A stretch of 64,000 nt of DNA from Coleophoma eucalyptorum (GCA_026120035.1 JALRME010000023.1:496001-560000), one strand, 5' to 3'. Shown: positions 25,201 through 36,517, counted from the stretch's first letter. A program made the numbers and translations. Notes: generated by a model from the sequence alone, not told the origin.

Positions 25201-27782
25201 CTTTCTATTAGAATAACTAAAATTTTACTTACCTGGACTCATGGGTGGCACGGAAGCTATAACTTAGTACATCCTTTGTATCGATATCGTCCACGTCATC
25301 AAGATCTTGAGGTAAGTGGCCCTCAGGAGAATCATTGCATAGAACGTCCTTGATCGCTTCCCAGATCCGAGAGCAAGCATACAAGATCCGCCACTGCAGG
25401 TCGTCCCACGTCTTACAATTCTCGTCAATGATAGAAAGATCCACGGATGCTCTTCTTGACATTCGTATATGGTCAATGACTTCCCAAACGAAACTGAAGC
25501 TCGAATTAGCAAGGCTTTTAGCAATCAAAATTCCAAGCCCACTTACTTAAGTGCTGCAAACTGTCCATGAACAGGAGCCACGAGTACTGCTCGAGCCAAG
25601 TCAGATTCTGCAATGGATATTTTTCGTTCCAGTTGATGTATCAGATCCTCAACAAGGTCGATTCGAGTTGTCTCGGTATCCAACAGACCGTACAGCAGTT
25701 CATAAGCCCGAGCTACTCCATCGGCATAATCAGCACGTCCTGTACGCTTAGATAAACCTTCAGCACGGGCGATGAAATCCATAAGAAGACCCATTGGTCG
25801 AGAATGCCAATGCTCTTTAGATTCTTTTGTGAAAGCATCTAGAAGTTCTGCCTGGCTTTGTCGTCTTCGCGGTTGTTTATCTAGTCCTCTATCCGTTGAT
25901 TGCCTTCTTGACAGATTGCCTTGACTTGTGTTTCGTGATAATGGTTGTATAGTGAAGCAGTCTCGAGAGGCAAATTTGAGAATTGCCGTAGCGCTACTTC
26001 TAACATCCTCAAAAGGATCCATGAGGAGGTCTAGAAACAGTCGCATTGCTACAGTTGTGAAAAATCGTATATTATAAGGCCAGATAGTGGTATCATCAGT
26101 CACTTTTCCAGCTTGTATCGCTCCCGCCTGGCCTAGAATTCCAGACTTTAAAAGAAGACCGATAGCCCTAAGAGAAGTAATGTGCCGTTGATACGAACAC
26201 GTTGGTGCCAATTCTCCCATCAAAAATTCCACATACCATTCGATGAACTTTTCGTGTCTCGACAAGAGTTTACCGGCTTCTTCTAGGAGAACCGGGTCTT
26301 TTACGTCAGTCTGACCAGCTATGGTTCGACTCGGGCTGTTAACAGGACTAGAATGAAGTCTCTGGCTCTCTTCTTCTGTTTTTGGGACAAATGAAAGACT
26401 TTCAATCTCCCTTACTAGGAAAGCTGTTGACCCGCGCAATCGTTCTACAAACTGTTTTGTATTTCCAAGGACTTCATTTCGAAATTTGGCATCTGTATCG
26501 GCATGAAGTATACCCAGACTCCTCTGTAAAATGTCGAGAGCCGTAGGGCTAAATGGTCGGATCGTGGACGAGGATGACACAAGAACTGACAAGGCGAGGG
26601 AACGAACAGAAGTTGAAGAATGAGTTATGACTGATCCAATCGCATCCTCCTGTAGGACAATGACCTTGTTTGACTTTTTGGGGGCTTTGTGGAACTGTAT
26701 AGTAGCTTGGTTTGTTAGTTATGTACAAAGTAAGAGAATTGTGTACCAACCTGGTTCTTCAACAAGCCCTGCTTTTTTCCCTGCCTCTAAAGCTGCTAGT
26801 TGTAGGAAGGAGTGTGCTGTCAAGTCAAGGCTTTTCAATTCTGACATGGGCTTCTGCTTATTTAGATCTTCCAGAAATGCCAGAGAACCATCTCTGTCCA
26901 GCTTGAATAATGGTGGGAATAAGTAGTTCTTGAAATTCTCTAGGGCATCAGGATCCTTACTAAGTCCATCCCGGATCCACCGCTGCCATAATTGGGCATG
27001 TCCAGTAGTATTTGAACTTGGCTCGGTCGTATCTCTTCTCAACTCTCGAAAGAGCGTCACGAGAAATTTGCCAGCTGCAGGAGCTATGTCTGGGAAGGCC
27101 ATCCAATCAAACACCTCAGAAACAAAGTCGTCCCATGATTGTATATCAACAACACTGAGCTTTTCATCATTTGATGCGCCAACTCGTAATCTCTCTTGGT
27201 ATACAGAGAACAGTTCTTCAGCAGAAAAGGTTTTCTTCGTGAGAAAGCACTCAAGTGCTTTGAAGGCAGGCTTCACAAGAGGCTGGGAAGCTTGGTGGGA
27301 GACTATAGAGACAAGGCGTTGAATGAACAACGTCTTTATAGACTGGGCGGTAGGCTGCTCAGGGTGTTTCAAAAGTAGTGAGGCAAGCAAATCAAGAATT
27401 TGACGCATGGAGCGATTCTGATTCTTCTCATTCCACTCGATGAAAAAATTGAAGAGATCAACGCAGGTTCTTTGAGAGTAGGCGACTTCACGTATGTGAG
27501 AAGAACTCGAGGCTCTACACTGCTCAATAAAATAGCAGAGCTTGATGCAAGCATTCCCAGAAGCATGTCTTGGTTGGGCGGCCCTTTCCAGAAAGCCATT
27601 GAGCTGCTCCCTCGCAAGTCTAGACACATTTAGTGAAGCCCGACTTAGATGAAGTAGAACACTCACAATGCTTGACTAATTGGCTGGTTTTCCAGCCATT
27701 TCACTATTAGTTTGTCATCCTGGGGACAGTTTCCATCACTGACTCCATCTTCCTTGCGTGCTGGTGGGATCAGATCCGTCAT
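22248..27782 (-). CDS. Trm732/THADA-like tRNA 2'-O-methylation factor (DUF2428, HEAT repeats)
   Basis: Nine exons on the minus strand: 27782-27667, 27619-26751, 26705-25547, 25493-25233, 25180-24943, 24892-24588, 24536-24031, 23984-23197 and 23150-22248. The frame closes to 1714 residues. Trm732 binds the FtsJ-type enzyme Trm7 and directs 2'-O-methylation of position 32 in the tRNA anticodon loop; it has no catalytic site of its own. Family evidence is the large alpha-helical, HEAT-like protein and the DUF2428 core. The highly conserved strip W-A-I-R-N-C-G...LLRSL...LFGTSESK opens exon 7, near residue 983. An upstream segment, HVLCNDSPEGHLP-like (VLCNDSPEGHLP), is typical too. Exon 4 has two in-frame acceptors 6 nt apart (25499 or 25493). 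It shares a 342-bp divergent promoter region with tim23. Confidence 0.88.
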
Positions 27783-28124
27783 AGCTCATTGGATCCTGTA
27801 GGCCAGAATACCTCCACGAACTCAAGCACTGAATAATGCTTGATAGCGATCCCATGGAAAAGCGAAAGAAAGGAAATTGTGCACCTGGAAGCTCAAAGGA
27901 TTGATATACATGAATTTCGACATTTCCTCTTCGGGAAGTCAAACTTTTTGGTCGTTGATCTGTACACGTGACATCAGATATGGACCGTGCACCGTGGCCG
28001 CAACAATTTTTGAGCCGGCATCGTCGCCATCATCATATTTGTCCAAGCCAGCAGAATCAAGTCTCCAGCCCCAGTTTCTACCACCCTCAGTCATCGTTCC
28101 GTTCTTCGCCGTCGCCTCTTCAAA
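27783..28124. promoter_or_regulatory. Short bidirectional promoter between trm732 and tim23
   Basis: Only 342 bases separate the two divergent start codons. A CT-rich stretch precedes the tim23 ATG (about 28060-28120). No specific binding site could be named. Confidence 0.55.
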
Positions 28125-28832
28125 ATGTCAATCTGGGATAAGATTACTGGGAAGAAGTCCCAATCTACAAGCTCCAGTTCCTCGACGAGTACCCCAACCG
28201 ATACATTTCAACCTACTCCTTTTAATCCGCAAGCAGCTCAAGACGTAAACTCCTTTCTCACTGGTCCATCATTCGCAGATGCAGCGCAATTACATCCTCT
28301 TGCGGGCTTGAACCAGCAAACCCTCGACTACTTATCCCTCGAAGACGCATCCTTATCAGATCTGCCCGGGTCACAATCTGCGCTTCCATCAAGAGGATGG
28401 TCTGACGATCTCTGCTACGGCACTGGTGTTACATACTTGACAGCCTTGACAGTTGGAGGTGCCTGGGGGTTACAGGAAGGATTAAGGAGATCGGCGGGCC
28501 AACCACCAAAGTTGAGGCTCAACTCAGTTCTGAACGCTGTAACGAGGCGAGGACCTTTTCTAGGCAACTCCGCTGGTGTGATCGCTATGGTCTACAATGG
28601 TTTCAACTCTTTCATCGGACATATGCGGGGGAAGCACGATTCGGCGAATAGTATAGCGGCTGGCGCATTGAGTGGAATGATCTTCAAGAGTACAAGAGGA
28701 GTCCGACCTATGATGATCTCAGGTGGAGTTGTGGCTTCGGTTGCAGGAGCTTGGGCGGTATGTTTGATTTCGTAAAGCGAATATTTGGGTAAATCTAACG
28801 TGTTACAGGTGACAAGGAAGGCGCTCTTCTAA
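28125..28832 (+). CDS. tim23: Mitochondrial inner-membrane translocase subunit Tim23
   Basis: Two exons, 28125-28757 and 28809-28832, phase 0, 218 residues. Tim23 forms the channel of the presequence translocase in the inner mitochondrial membrane. The N-terminal half is hydrophilic and Ser/Thr/Pro-rich with the intermembrane-space motif LAGLNQQTLDYLSLED. The C-terminal half has the Tim17/22/23 fold: Gly-rich helices such as YGTGVTYLTALTVGGAWG and GNSAGVIAMVYNGFNSFIG, then SIAAGALSGMIFKSTRGVRP. The last exon encodes only VTRKALF. The N-terminal extension distinguishes it from Tim17 and Tim22. Confidence 0.93.
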
Positions 28833-29306
28833 TTCATGGAATTCGACTCTCGAATTCTTCCCATCTCCTACCACAACCTTGGGAACTTTATATCTGTCAA
28901 CCTAGCTTTGACAAACCTTGGGCGTGCCTTTTTGATAAGAGGACGCCCAATTGTACCAGCATCTTCGTTATTTGTCTGATTACCATAGATTTGTTAATGG
29001 TTGTGGGTTGCATTAGCGATGGGATCACCTCTCCTCTACCACGGGCGATTGTAAATATAGATGAACAGCGGGAAGGCGTGGCAGGCGTCTGCTGTCGATT
29101 GGAGCATAATGAACACTCTTCTTAGAGGCTTTACAACTTAAAAGAGAGGGTCAGGAAGTGTGTAAAGGAATAATACGTTGATCTGAAGCTAGGCCTACAA
29201 GTGATGGTCTTGAGGTAGGTTACGTTTTCCATTTTGGGCAGGATTCTGCCTAGAGATCTGCAATGGCAGAATATCAGGCAGGTGCGCAGTCAAATAGTCT
29301 TCCTAC
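28833..29306. other. Intergenic region after tim23
   Basis: This contains the tim23 3' UTR and the upstream part of the next gene. An ATG at 29263 opens a short frame that runs into a stop, so it is a possible upstream ORF rather than the gene start. Confidence 0.4.
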
Positions 29307-30661
29307 ATGCACTTGCGTGACGCCCAAACAGACCAATACATCATCTACAATTGCAACTCATTGACCATGGAACCGCAATGGAGTCCCGCTATGATCAAGC
29401 ATGCTCTTATCCAAGGATTTCAATATCAACAAACATCATTGCAGCTGCTTCCCTCCCAAACGATTGATTTCATGAACACATACCGGAACTTCTTCTTGAT
29501 GGACGTGGGTAAACTCGATTGTTCAAGAACATTCATGGGAGCTATGACAGATATCGATCCAGCTCGAAAACAGGTCATGCGTGAAGCCGAGTGGTCTCAA
29601 AGAATCAAGCTGCTTCTTCAAGCTCCTGGAGTTCAGGCAGAAGTCGAACGGTTGATGGATGTAGATGTGAAAGAACTGAGGCCCGACCTAGAGAAGAGTG
29701 GTAAGCTAAAGCAGATGAATTTTGCAACGAAGGTAAGACTCAGAATTCTTTGTACTAATTGGACGTTGCAAACTCTTGATGACCGAATATAAGATCATTC
29801 TAACATATCCTCTAGGCATCCCTCTTAGCTGTATGTCGCATGGAACAACGCATTGTGCGATTTCATCGACCTCAAAGCTATAATGAAAATCACCGAGAAT
29901 ATGAATACACCATCTTTCTTATAACCTTGATCAATGGCGATGGTGCTACTAAGAGACAAACCACGATCCGTTTAGGCAATAAAACCCATTTTCATGACTT
30001 TCTAACAACAATGCGAGATGCCACATCGATGTGTACTATGCCAGAGGACTATCAACCTTCGCCGTGGATGATAGACTTTGAGGATTCACCACCTTCAATG
30101 CAACGCTCGGACCTGCTAATTCCAAGCCAATCATCCGGGCCCTTATCCTTTGGCACCTCCTCTACGGTTTCTTCGCATACGCTGTCTATACACAATCTAG
30201 ATACTATAGCTGCATCTTCTATCGAAGCTCCTGCACGAGAAATCAAAGGACTCACACTTGAAGATGGCCCCTGGCTGTACCATATAACTACCGTACAAGA
30301 TACTGAATTGCAGCCAGAGCACGAGATAAGAGATGAGTATACATACCGAGAGATGGTGGGTGCTATGAGAAACGTAAAGGCTGATACAAGAGTGCTGATA
30401 ATCCACGTATGTATTGTTGAACTTATCTTATCACATCACCGTGTTCTATTAATTTTGCCCTATAAAAACGTGTGCTGACCGAGTGCTTCTCTCCAGTCGA
30501 AAGAGCAAGAGAGGCAAAGGCTTTATAAAGAAGAGGTAAAGCTGGAAATGGAAGACCAAGCTCGCCGAAGAGAGCACCTTCATGGCATGGATCCCTTTGG
30601 TGACGGTGATGAGGAGGATGTGGGTGAAAGTTACTGGATGCAAAGAAGAAGATTGCCCTGA
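29307..30661 (+). CDS. Unrecognised conserved-looking protein (393 residues)
   Basis: Three exons, 29307-29732, 29816-30406 and 30497-30661, all junctions in phase 0. I do not recognise the family. The protein is soluble. It has a helical N-terminal part (MDVDVKELRPDLEKSGKLKQ), then a beta-rich central segment (YEYTIFLITLINGDG, TTIRLGNKTHFHDFLTTM). A Ser-rich linker follows, and a C-terminal charged helix (SKEQERQRLYKEEVKLEMED) ends in YWMQRRRLP. Intron signals are canonical (GTAAGA/CTAG, GTATGT/CCAG). The start could also be the in-frame ATG encoding MEPQW at 29367. No signal peptide or membrane helix is evident. Confidence 0.62.
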
Positions 30662-31084
30662 AGTCAGTGAGCTAAACTTCTTGAACCCCAAACTGGCAAA
30701 TCTAGTCTTCCTTAGACACAGTGAGGCAGTTTGGGGGTGTTTGTAGAACCACTTTCTGTATTCAGTTACGCTTGTAGGATTATCACAATCAAATCTATAG
30801 CCTCTTGCCTGTGTTGAACAGTTCTGACTTGAGAATAAATACAAATACAGCTCTCTGGAGCTGAGAGAATATTTACCTACCAATTGAGTAGAGCTGAACC
30901 GTGTGTTGCAGCCAGCTTGAGTGGAGAGTAAACATGCTATTGAAAGGAACATTTTGTCTCTTCTGCACTTCTTCCTCTTTCATCGCCCCTTCCTACATGC
31001 ACAAATCTCTGTCATAACAACTTGTCAAATCTAACTCTATCGATATAACTTCACTAACACCAAACAAAGCACCTTCTCAACAAA
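30662..31084. other. Intergenic region between the two unrecognised + strand genes
   Basis: About 420 bases. The only long frame is an antisense one (30449-30952) without features. A CT-rich leader precedes the next ATG at 31085. Confidence 0.4.
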
Positions 31085-32222
31085 ATGTGTTGGCCGTACA
31101 CAGATCTCTACGTCGAAGAGGCTGATCCCCCTCCCAAGAAGGAGAAAAAGGAGGTGAAAAAGGAAGAGAAACCAGTGCCTTGGACTTTTGATCCATTTCT
31201 GGGACGCCAGGTATGTACAGATTAGTCGCATCTTACATTTGGGCTACTTTGAATCCTGGCACAATGCATCCAAATTTGTTTCGACAAAACCTCGCCTTTC
31301 ATTCCCAGACAACTTCGACTTCAACTTCACGCCATTTCTTTCATAATCAAGTCTGCTTCTCTATGTCCTTATCGATATTACAGTCATCCAAAATACATCC
31401 TCTTCACCAAACGAAACCTTTAAGACTATACCTGTGGCACAATAGCTCAACCTCGAACCGCCCAGCACCAGCGCGGAGACAAAATCTCTGGACCCATTCT
31501 CTATCGCTATTTCGTGCACCATGAATATACTGAGCTCATCACAGTCGATGGAAAGACCTACTTTCATATAGGGCAAAACGGCCCTGTTCGCTATATCCCA
31601 GGCCTTATTCCTCTCGAAGAACAGAATGTACAGGCTCCTCAATAATGCCACATATTCAACTTTTTCACCTATTCTTATACTCATTTCTCACTTTCTTCTG
31701 CTACATGTCAAGGCTCTATCGTAGGTTATACAATATAACTGTTGCTGATCATGTCTCTTGTAGATTCAAGGCTCTGGCAACCCTGGATATGTCCCATTAC
31801 CCCAGCCAGTTTACATGCCCCCACTAGCATCTAGCCAAGCTCAGCAAGCCTTTCAAGGACCTAACTTCCCAGGATTTGGAGGATTCAATCCATACGTACC
31901 ACTAGGACCAGGCGCCAGTTTCGGAGAATTTAAAATGTCAGGAGCCCTTCCCCCACAACCTCTATCTGGCCCAACGGGACTTTTCCGAGAACATACCGCC
32001 AGCGAACAACTGCATATGGCTCAAAACCCAGCACTCAAAATGAACGGATATCAAGAGATGCAGCCAACCGATCCTGATAAGTTCCGGATTTATTGGGTGC
32101 GCGAGCTCGACGACACCTGGACTCAACGCAATCGCGCAACGATTGATAGCGGTGATCTGGGTCGGATCAAGTGGTTTGCTATATCTGGCGGTACCTTCTA
32201 TGCAGTTATACAACGAGATTAG
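31085..32222 (+). CDS. Unrecognised Pro/Gly-rich protein (about 256 residues)
   Basis: Function not recognised. The best model is exons 31085-31214, 31446-31627 and 31764-32222, which closes in frame. The N-terminus is MCWPYTDLYVEE followed by a Lys/Glu run. The middle part contains HHEYTELITVDGKTYFHIG. The C-terminal part is Pro/Gly/Phe-rich (PNFPGFGGFNPYVPLGPG) and ends in a compact motif FRIYWVRELDDTWTQR...WFAISGGTFYAVIQRD. The first intron is problematic. The better-looking donor (GTATGT at 31211) leaves the wrong phase, so GTACAG at 31215 has to be used. An alternative open frame just upstream of exon 2 ends at a TAG. The third exon and the HHEYTEL part are secure. Confidence 0.55.
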
Positions 32223-33163
32223 AAGACCTAAGTCTCTAGGTTGGATTAGTGAGTTCTAGGATTACAAAAATTGAGCAAGAGTACTAAGTCAAGTTTAGCC
32301 TGCTGCCACTTTGATAATCTCACAATTAGATCTTTCAATAACTGGTTTGGGTGCATTCGAGAACACTCACTATCTCCTCAATATTCCTCACGCATCCTCC
32401 ACAATAGTCATTCGCACTAGTACCGGTGGTGTTATAACAATCTCTTTATTTCACCCACGTGCTATGGACAAATAGCCTTTGCTACCAATCGCATATATGG
32501 TTGTGCAAAGAGGGAATTGAGCATTTGAGGATATTATGTAGTAGTGTGACTCGCGCTGCAATTTCGTTTTCGGCTCGGGTCTGCATTGGCGGACTTTTCC
32601 TCTTCAATTGTAGATGGCTGGACTGATGCAGTATATTCCTGTCTTTTTTGTTTCTTCAGTTGGAGGCGGCCTAGCGCTAGAATGATCCAATTGCAAGTCG
32701 ATATTTCTACAACCAATACCAAATTAATGCGGATCTTTCGCCAGGCAGGGTTTTCTCGTGATAAAATGGTTTGTGCCAACTGGCAAGCCGGGCTAGGAGA
32801 AATACTGCCATCGTGAAAAAGAAAAGTATAATACTGGGTTCAAAACATTAGTTCGCTGCCGCTCCGATAGTTGATTTCAGATCAGTGACGAAATCCACAC
32901 AACATGCTTTATTTGAGAGACAAGTTTTGGTTTCAGGTGGCACATTTACGTTATTATTAATCTTGCCATTACCAAATAATGCTCAATCAGTAATACAGAC
33001 GATCCCAATCACATATGTACGCAGTATCAAATTCGTTGTAAAAACCACCCTAGCTAAATATACATTCTGACATGGTTATGTCCCCATTCCAAGATCTCAT
33101 CTCTCATTCTTTTTCACTCTCCTATTTCCACGACCTCGAGTCTGTCGCTTAAGGAATACGATT
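32223..33163. other. Convergent intergenic region
   Basis: About 940 bases between the 3' ends of the Pro/Gly-rich gene and the carrier gene. AT-rich, with no supported gene on either strand. Confidence 0.45.
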
Positions 33164-34711
33164 TCAATCTTCATTCTTCGCCCCTTCAGTTTTTCCACTC
33201 AACATCGCGTGTGCATTTTCCAAAATATGTCCCGCTTCGTTGCTGGCGAGATCATTGGCCGTCTTCGCTGCCTCTGTGGCATTATTCCCCAGTACACCCA
33301 CACGCTCTCCAACCACGCCAGCTTTCTCACTGACTGAAGACCCAGCAGATGAAAGTTGATCTTTGCCACTCTCTAGGGCTCCAGACACACTTTGGCTCAC
33401 AGACGTGTACGAGTTCTGAATCTTCTCTCCGGCGCCTGCGACTGCTTCGCCTGCACGGCCTCGCACACCCGTTAGTATGTTGCCAGCCTTCTCGCCCATA
33501 TCTTTCACGGTTGAAGACGCAGAGGAGGTGAAATCACCAGCTCGGTCCTGAGTCTTGTTGAGAACTTTGAGCAGATAGAAATATAATTGAATAATCACTT
33601 TATGCACAGATTCCTTCACCAGCATGGTAATGCCATGGCTGAAGAATCCTTTCGAGATTTCCCCTGCGACACCTTCGTACAGAGCTGCTGGACCTTCCTC
33701 GCGGTAGATCTTGAGGATTGCTGAAAATACAGTGCTGCGTTTAGCGAGTTTCTTAATGTCATGGCTAGTCTTCTCGGCATCTGCTGTTGTATGAGTCGAT
33801 TTCGCTTCCGAGGCTATATCTGAGGCAGATTGTGAGTCAATCGGTGGTCGCGAGGATGCTTGAGCGCGTGTCTTGGCGAGTGCGAAGGGGTAGGTCACAG
33901 TACTTGCTATCGCTTTGCTGACAGCTGCCATGAGAAAAGTGACTTGAGCTCCTGGATCATCTCTCCTGCTCCTTGGTACAAGGGTACGCTTGAATAGCTC
34001 ATAGAGGAAGAATGTCAAGCTTGGATTAAGTGTCAACACCAAACTCGCTGAGTAGCCTGACCAAAATCCCTGTATCCCCTTCTCGTCTTGGATCTGCTGA
34101 GCTATTTCCTTAACGGACGGGGTGGGCTTCTTGATGTCAGATCGAGAGGCAATGAGCGAAGCGGTTTGTTTCCGCGTCACAATGTTCGAGATTGGCGTCG
34201 TGAAGAACTTGGAACATGCGCCTGCCACAGCGCCGACTGTAAGTTCCTCTAGCATAGGTAGCTTTTTTCCATTTTGTTGAATCCTGTTCGTCCTGATGTA
34301 GTTATAAAACAAGAAGAACAAGAAAGAATCCACAATGCTCTTCCCCGTGTCCTGCAGGACTCCGGTATACAGCTCCGATATTCCTCCCTCGTCGTATATC
34401 TTCACCAATGCATCAAAGATCCCCTTATACTCGCTAGAGTGCGGAATTGCCGATTCTTTGCGAAGAGTTCGTTGGACTTGTAGGCGGGTAATTATGAGGT
34501 CGAGCGGATAGATGGCGAGGTTGGAGATGGCCGTTCCTGTTGATCCTGCTAAGGCATGGCCCAGAGCTGGCAGTGCTGGGCCCATAGGTGGCTTGCCTGC
34601 GGGTTCATGATTTTGGTGATAGAGGCTATATGCGTCCTGCTGAGAGTTAGTTTGGATATAAACGGGGCACAATATTGGACGAACGAGCTGGCTATTGTAT
34701 ATGTTCGACAT
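33164..34711 (-). CDS. Peroxisomal adenine-nucleotide-type carrier (SLC25) with repetitive C-terminal tail
   Basis: The open frame encodes 515 residues. A 45-nt in-frame intron at 34684-34640 (donor GTTCGT, branch ACTAAC, acceptor CAG) probably reduces it to 500. Three mitochondrial-carrier repeats are visible from the signatures YPLDLIITRLQ, TTPISNIVTRKQ and TYPFALAKTRAQ. Their deviation from the standard PxDxxKR form and the overall pattern resemble SLC25A17/PMP47/Ant1, which exchanges ATP, CoA or NAD across the peroxisomal membrane. After repeat 3 there is a tail of about 120 residues rich in Ala, Gly, Ser, Lys and Glu, with repeated amphipathic blocks (GEKAGNILTGVRGRAGEAVAG, SEKAGVVGERVG). 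It resembles a late-embryogenesis-abundant or perilipin-like helix. This tail is not part of the carrier fold. Substrate and organelle are inferred from family resemblance. Confidence 0.8.
   Translation of the reverse strand: MSNIYNSQLVRPILCPVYIQTNSQQDAYSLYHQNHEPAGKPPMGPALPALGHALAGSTGTAISNLAIYPLDLIITRLQVQRTLRKESAIPHSSEYKGIFDALVKIYDEGGISELYTGVLQDTGKSIVDSFLFFLFYNYIRTNRIQQNGKKLPMLEELTVGAVAGACSKFFTTPISNIVTRKQTASLIASRSDIKKPTPSVKEIAQQIQDEKGIQGFWSGYSASLVLTLNPSLTFFLYELFKRTLVPRSRRDDPGAQVTFLMAAVSKAIASTVTYPFALAKTRAQASSRPPIDSQSASDIASEAKSTHTTADAEKTSHDIKKLAKRSTVFSAILKIYREEGPAALYEGVAGEISKGFFSHGITMLVKESVHKVIIQLYFYLLKVLNKTQDRAGDFTSSASSTVKDMGEKAGNILTGVRGRAGEAVAGAGEKIQNSYTSVSQSVSGALESGKDQLSSAGSSVSEKAGVVGERVGVLGNNATEAAKTANDLASNEAGHILENAHAMLSGKTEGAKNED
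34640..34684 (-). other. Probable 45-nt in-frame intron in the carrier gene
   Basis: The segment starts with GTTCGT, contains ACTAAC 6 nt before its end and terminates in CAG. It has no stop codon and is a multiple of three, so both spliced and retained forms are translatable, differing by 15 residues near the N-terminus. The same GTTCGT donor is required by the frame in cdc42 and in the MFS gene of this window. Confidence 0.6.
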
Positions 34712-35320
34712 TCTGCTCGGGCACTCTGTTGTAGAGCGGACAGATAGATTTGGAATATCTCTTATGAATCAAAACAATTGAGGTCAATGCCTACTCTATG
34801 TTGAAAAGTAGGAGAAGAGAGATATTGACAAACAGGGGAGGGGTATGTAATAAAGAGGAGAAGAGAGGAGCTTGAAGGTGACAATGTTGATCCGAAAGAT
34901 CCAGTGTCGTCATTTCCTTGTGATGTGCATGCAGCCCTTGTTACCCCGGATTTTAACACATACATGGTCCGTGCGTGCCGAGGATCAGCTTGGAGCACCT
35001 TGCAACATATTTTCGTCTGTTCTTGTGTCCGGGAAAGGTCAGGAGTAGAACAAGAGTATACGGGATCTGTTGAGAAACTCATGTCGCAGAAAGGATAGAA
35101 TTAGTGGAGGAAGTCCCTTTCCTACAGTCTCATTGCAGGAAGGCCACAATCCACGAAGCTTAAATTTACATGTGATTGAGATGTATGCACAACTCAGAAG
35201 TCACAGTAACAGCTTATAATCCTTACATTGATTGTTAGGCTAGCCCGTACCTTTTCAAATATTCAGTGCTTCTGCATTACTGATACATATTACAATACAC
35301 AGTAGTTTCTCAGCAATGCT
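34712..35320. other. Intergenic region between carrier and NOSIP-like gene
   Basis: About 600 bases with the carrier promoter and the 3' flank of the NOSIP-like gene. Short frames only (for example 34762-35082 minus, no features). A purine-rich tract lies near 34805-34880. Confidence 0.4.
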
Positions 35321-36517
35321 TCAGCACTGGAATGCCACACCCGACTTCTCGACCTTATTCGAGCCACCACTTGCAAATCCTGTACCTTCACACTTAATTT
35401 CAACAATCCCAGGCTTAATCTTCTCCTTCTCCTTTCCCTCTGATTTCGCACTTTTTGCAGATGGCTCCCTCCGTTCTGTAAGGTCTGCTTCACACACATA
35501 GCAAGAGATCCTATTATGGTCCACCTCTGGAGCATGGGGGTCATGGACACCAGACGGCGTCATAAACTTCGTAACACAACTCTTGCAGAGAACATGCCCA
35601 CAAGGTTTTGCTAGCATTGCTTTGGAGGTATTACTGAGTACCTTCTTGCATGACGGGCAGATTCTCTGGGTTGACTTCCCCGTTGCATCCTTCTCCTCTG
35701 TGAATGCTATATCGATGAGGGTGGCAAGACCATAGTTATGTGGTTTGTCTGCCTGTGAAGCAGGGCAAACGGGAGATTGCTTTGCCTTTTTGGTGATATT
35801 ATGTAAGACGTTGCCAGTATTCGACGATGGTGTGATCGATGGCACCCAGAAAGAGGGGAGTGTGGTTTTCGAGGCCTAGTCTTGTCAATTTCCCTTATGG
35901 TAATGCGGTCAAAGCAATGCGAAATACCTTTTCATCGTCCAAAGCTTTCCTAGCCTTGGTTCTGTCCTCTCGAGCAATACGTATGAGTTCGTCCTCGTCC
36001 AGCTCAAACTTCCTCTTCTCGCCCCGTTTCCCACCAACAACGTCTTCTTCGACGAGAATCTTCCCGTCTGCTCGTCCTACAATTTGCTTTCCAGAAGCTC
36101 CCACTTTTGCTTCCAGGCCCATCTGGACTCGTTCAAACTCCTCTACAGCACGCTGTTTCGCTTCATCCTCATCCTTATTTTGATCATCTTCGGCAAGCTT
36201 CTCCTCCTTCTCTTTAGCTTTCTCAAGACGCTTGATCTCTTTCTTCTGCGATAAGATATTGCTCAAAGCACATTCCCTACAGAAGATATCTCCATGTAAA
36301 CAGGATACAGGCGATTGTGCTGGCTGCAAACATAGTCTACAAGAAGCAAACGGGAGAAATGAATCTCTAGATAGCCGGGCACTCGTTGAATTCCATGCTG
36401 ATTTGGCTAAATTCCTCTCGTAAGAAGTGAAGACAGATCTTGATGTATTCCGTTTACCTGTAATGCGTAAGTATCTGCTCACAGCTAGGTACTTAGGAGG
36501 CACTTACTGTGAGACAT
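35321..36517 (-). CDS. NOSIP-like double RING/U-box protein
   Basis: Three exons on the minus strand, 36517-36508 (only 10 coding bases), 36457-35928 and 35875-35321, closing to 364 residues. The spliced N-terminus [19 protein letters not shown] matches the conserved start of nitric-oxide-synthase-interacting-protein homologues. A first incomplete RING/U-box is seen as [21 protein letters not shown], then a long charged coiled coil ([15 protein letters not shown]). A second RING follows, CPSCKKVL ... CGHVLCKSC ... CYVC. In animals NOSIP is a nuclear E3 ubiquitin ligase associated with late spliceosomes. Fungi lack the synthase partner, so a splicing or ubiquitin role is inferred. The family assignment is confident and the biological role is not. 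Confidence 0.88.
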
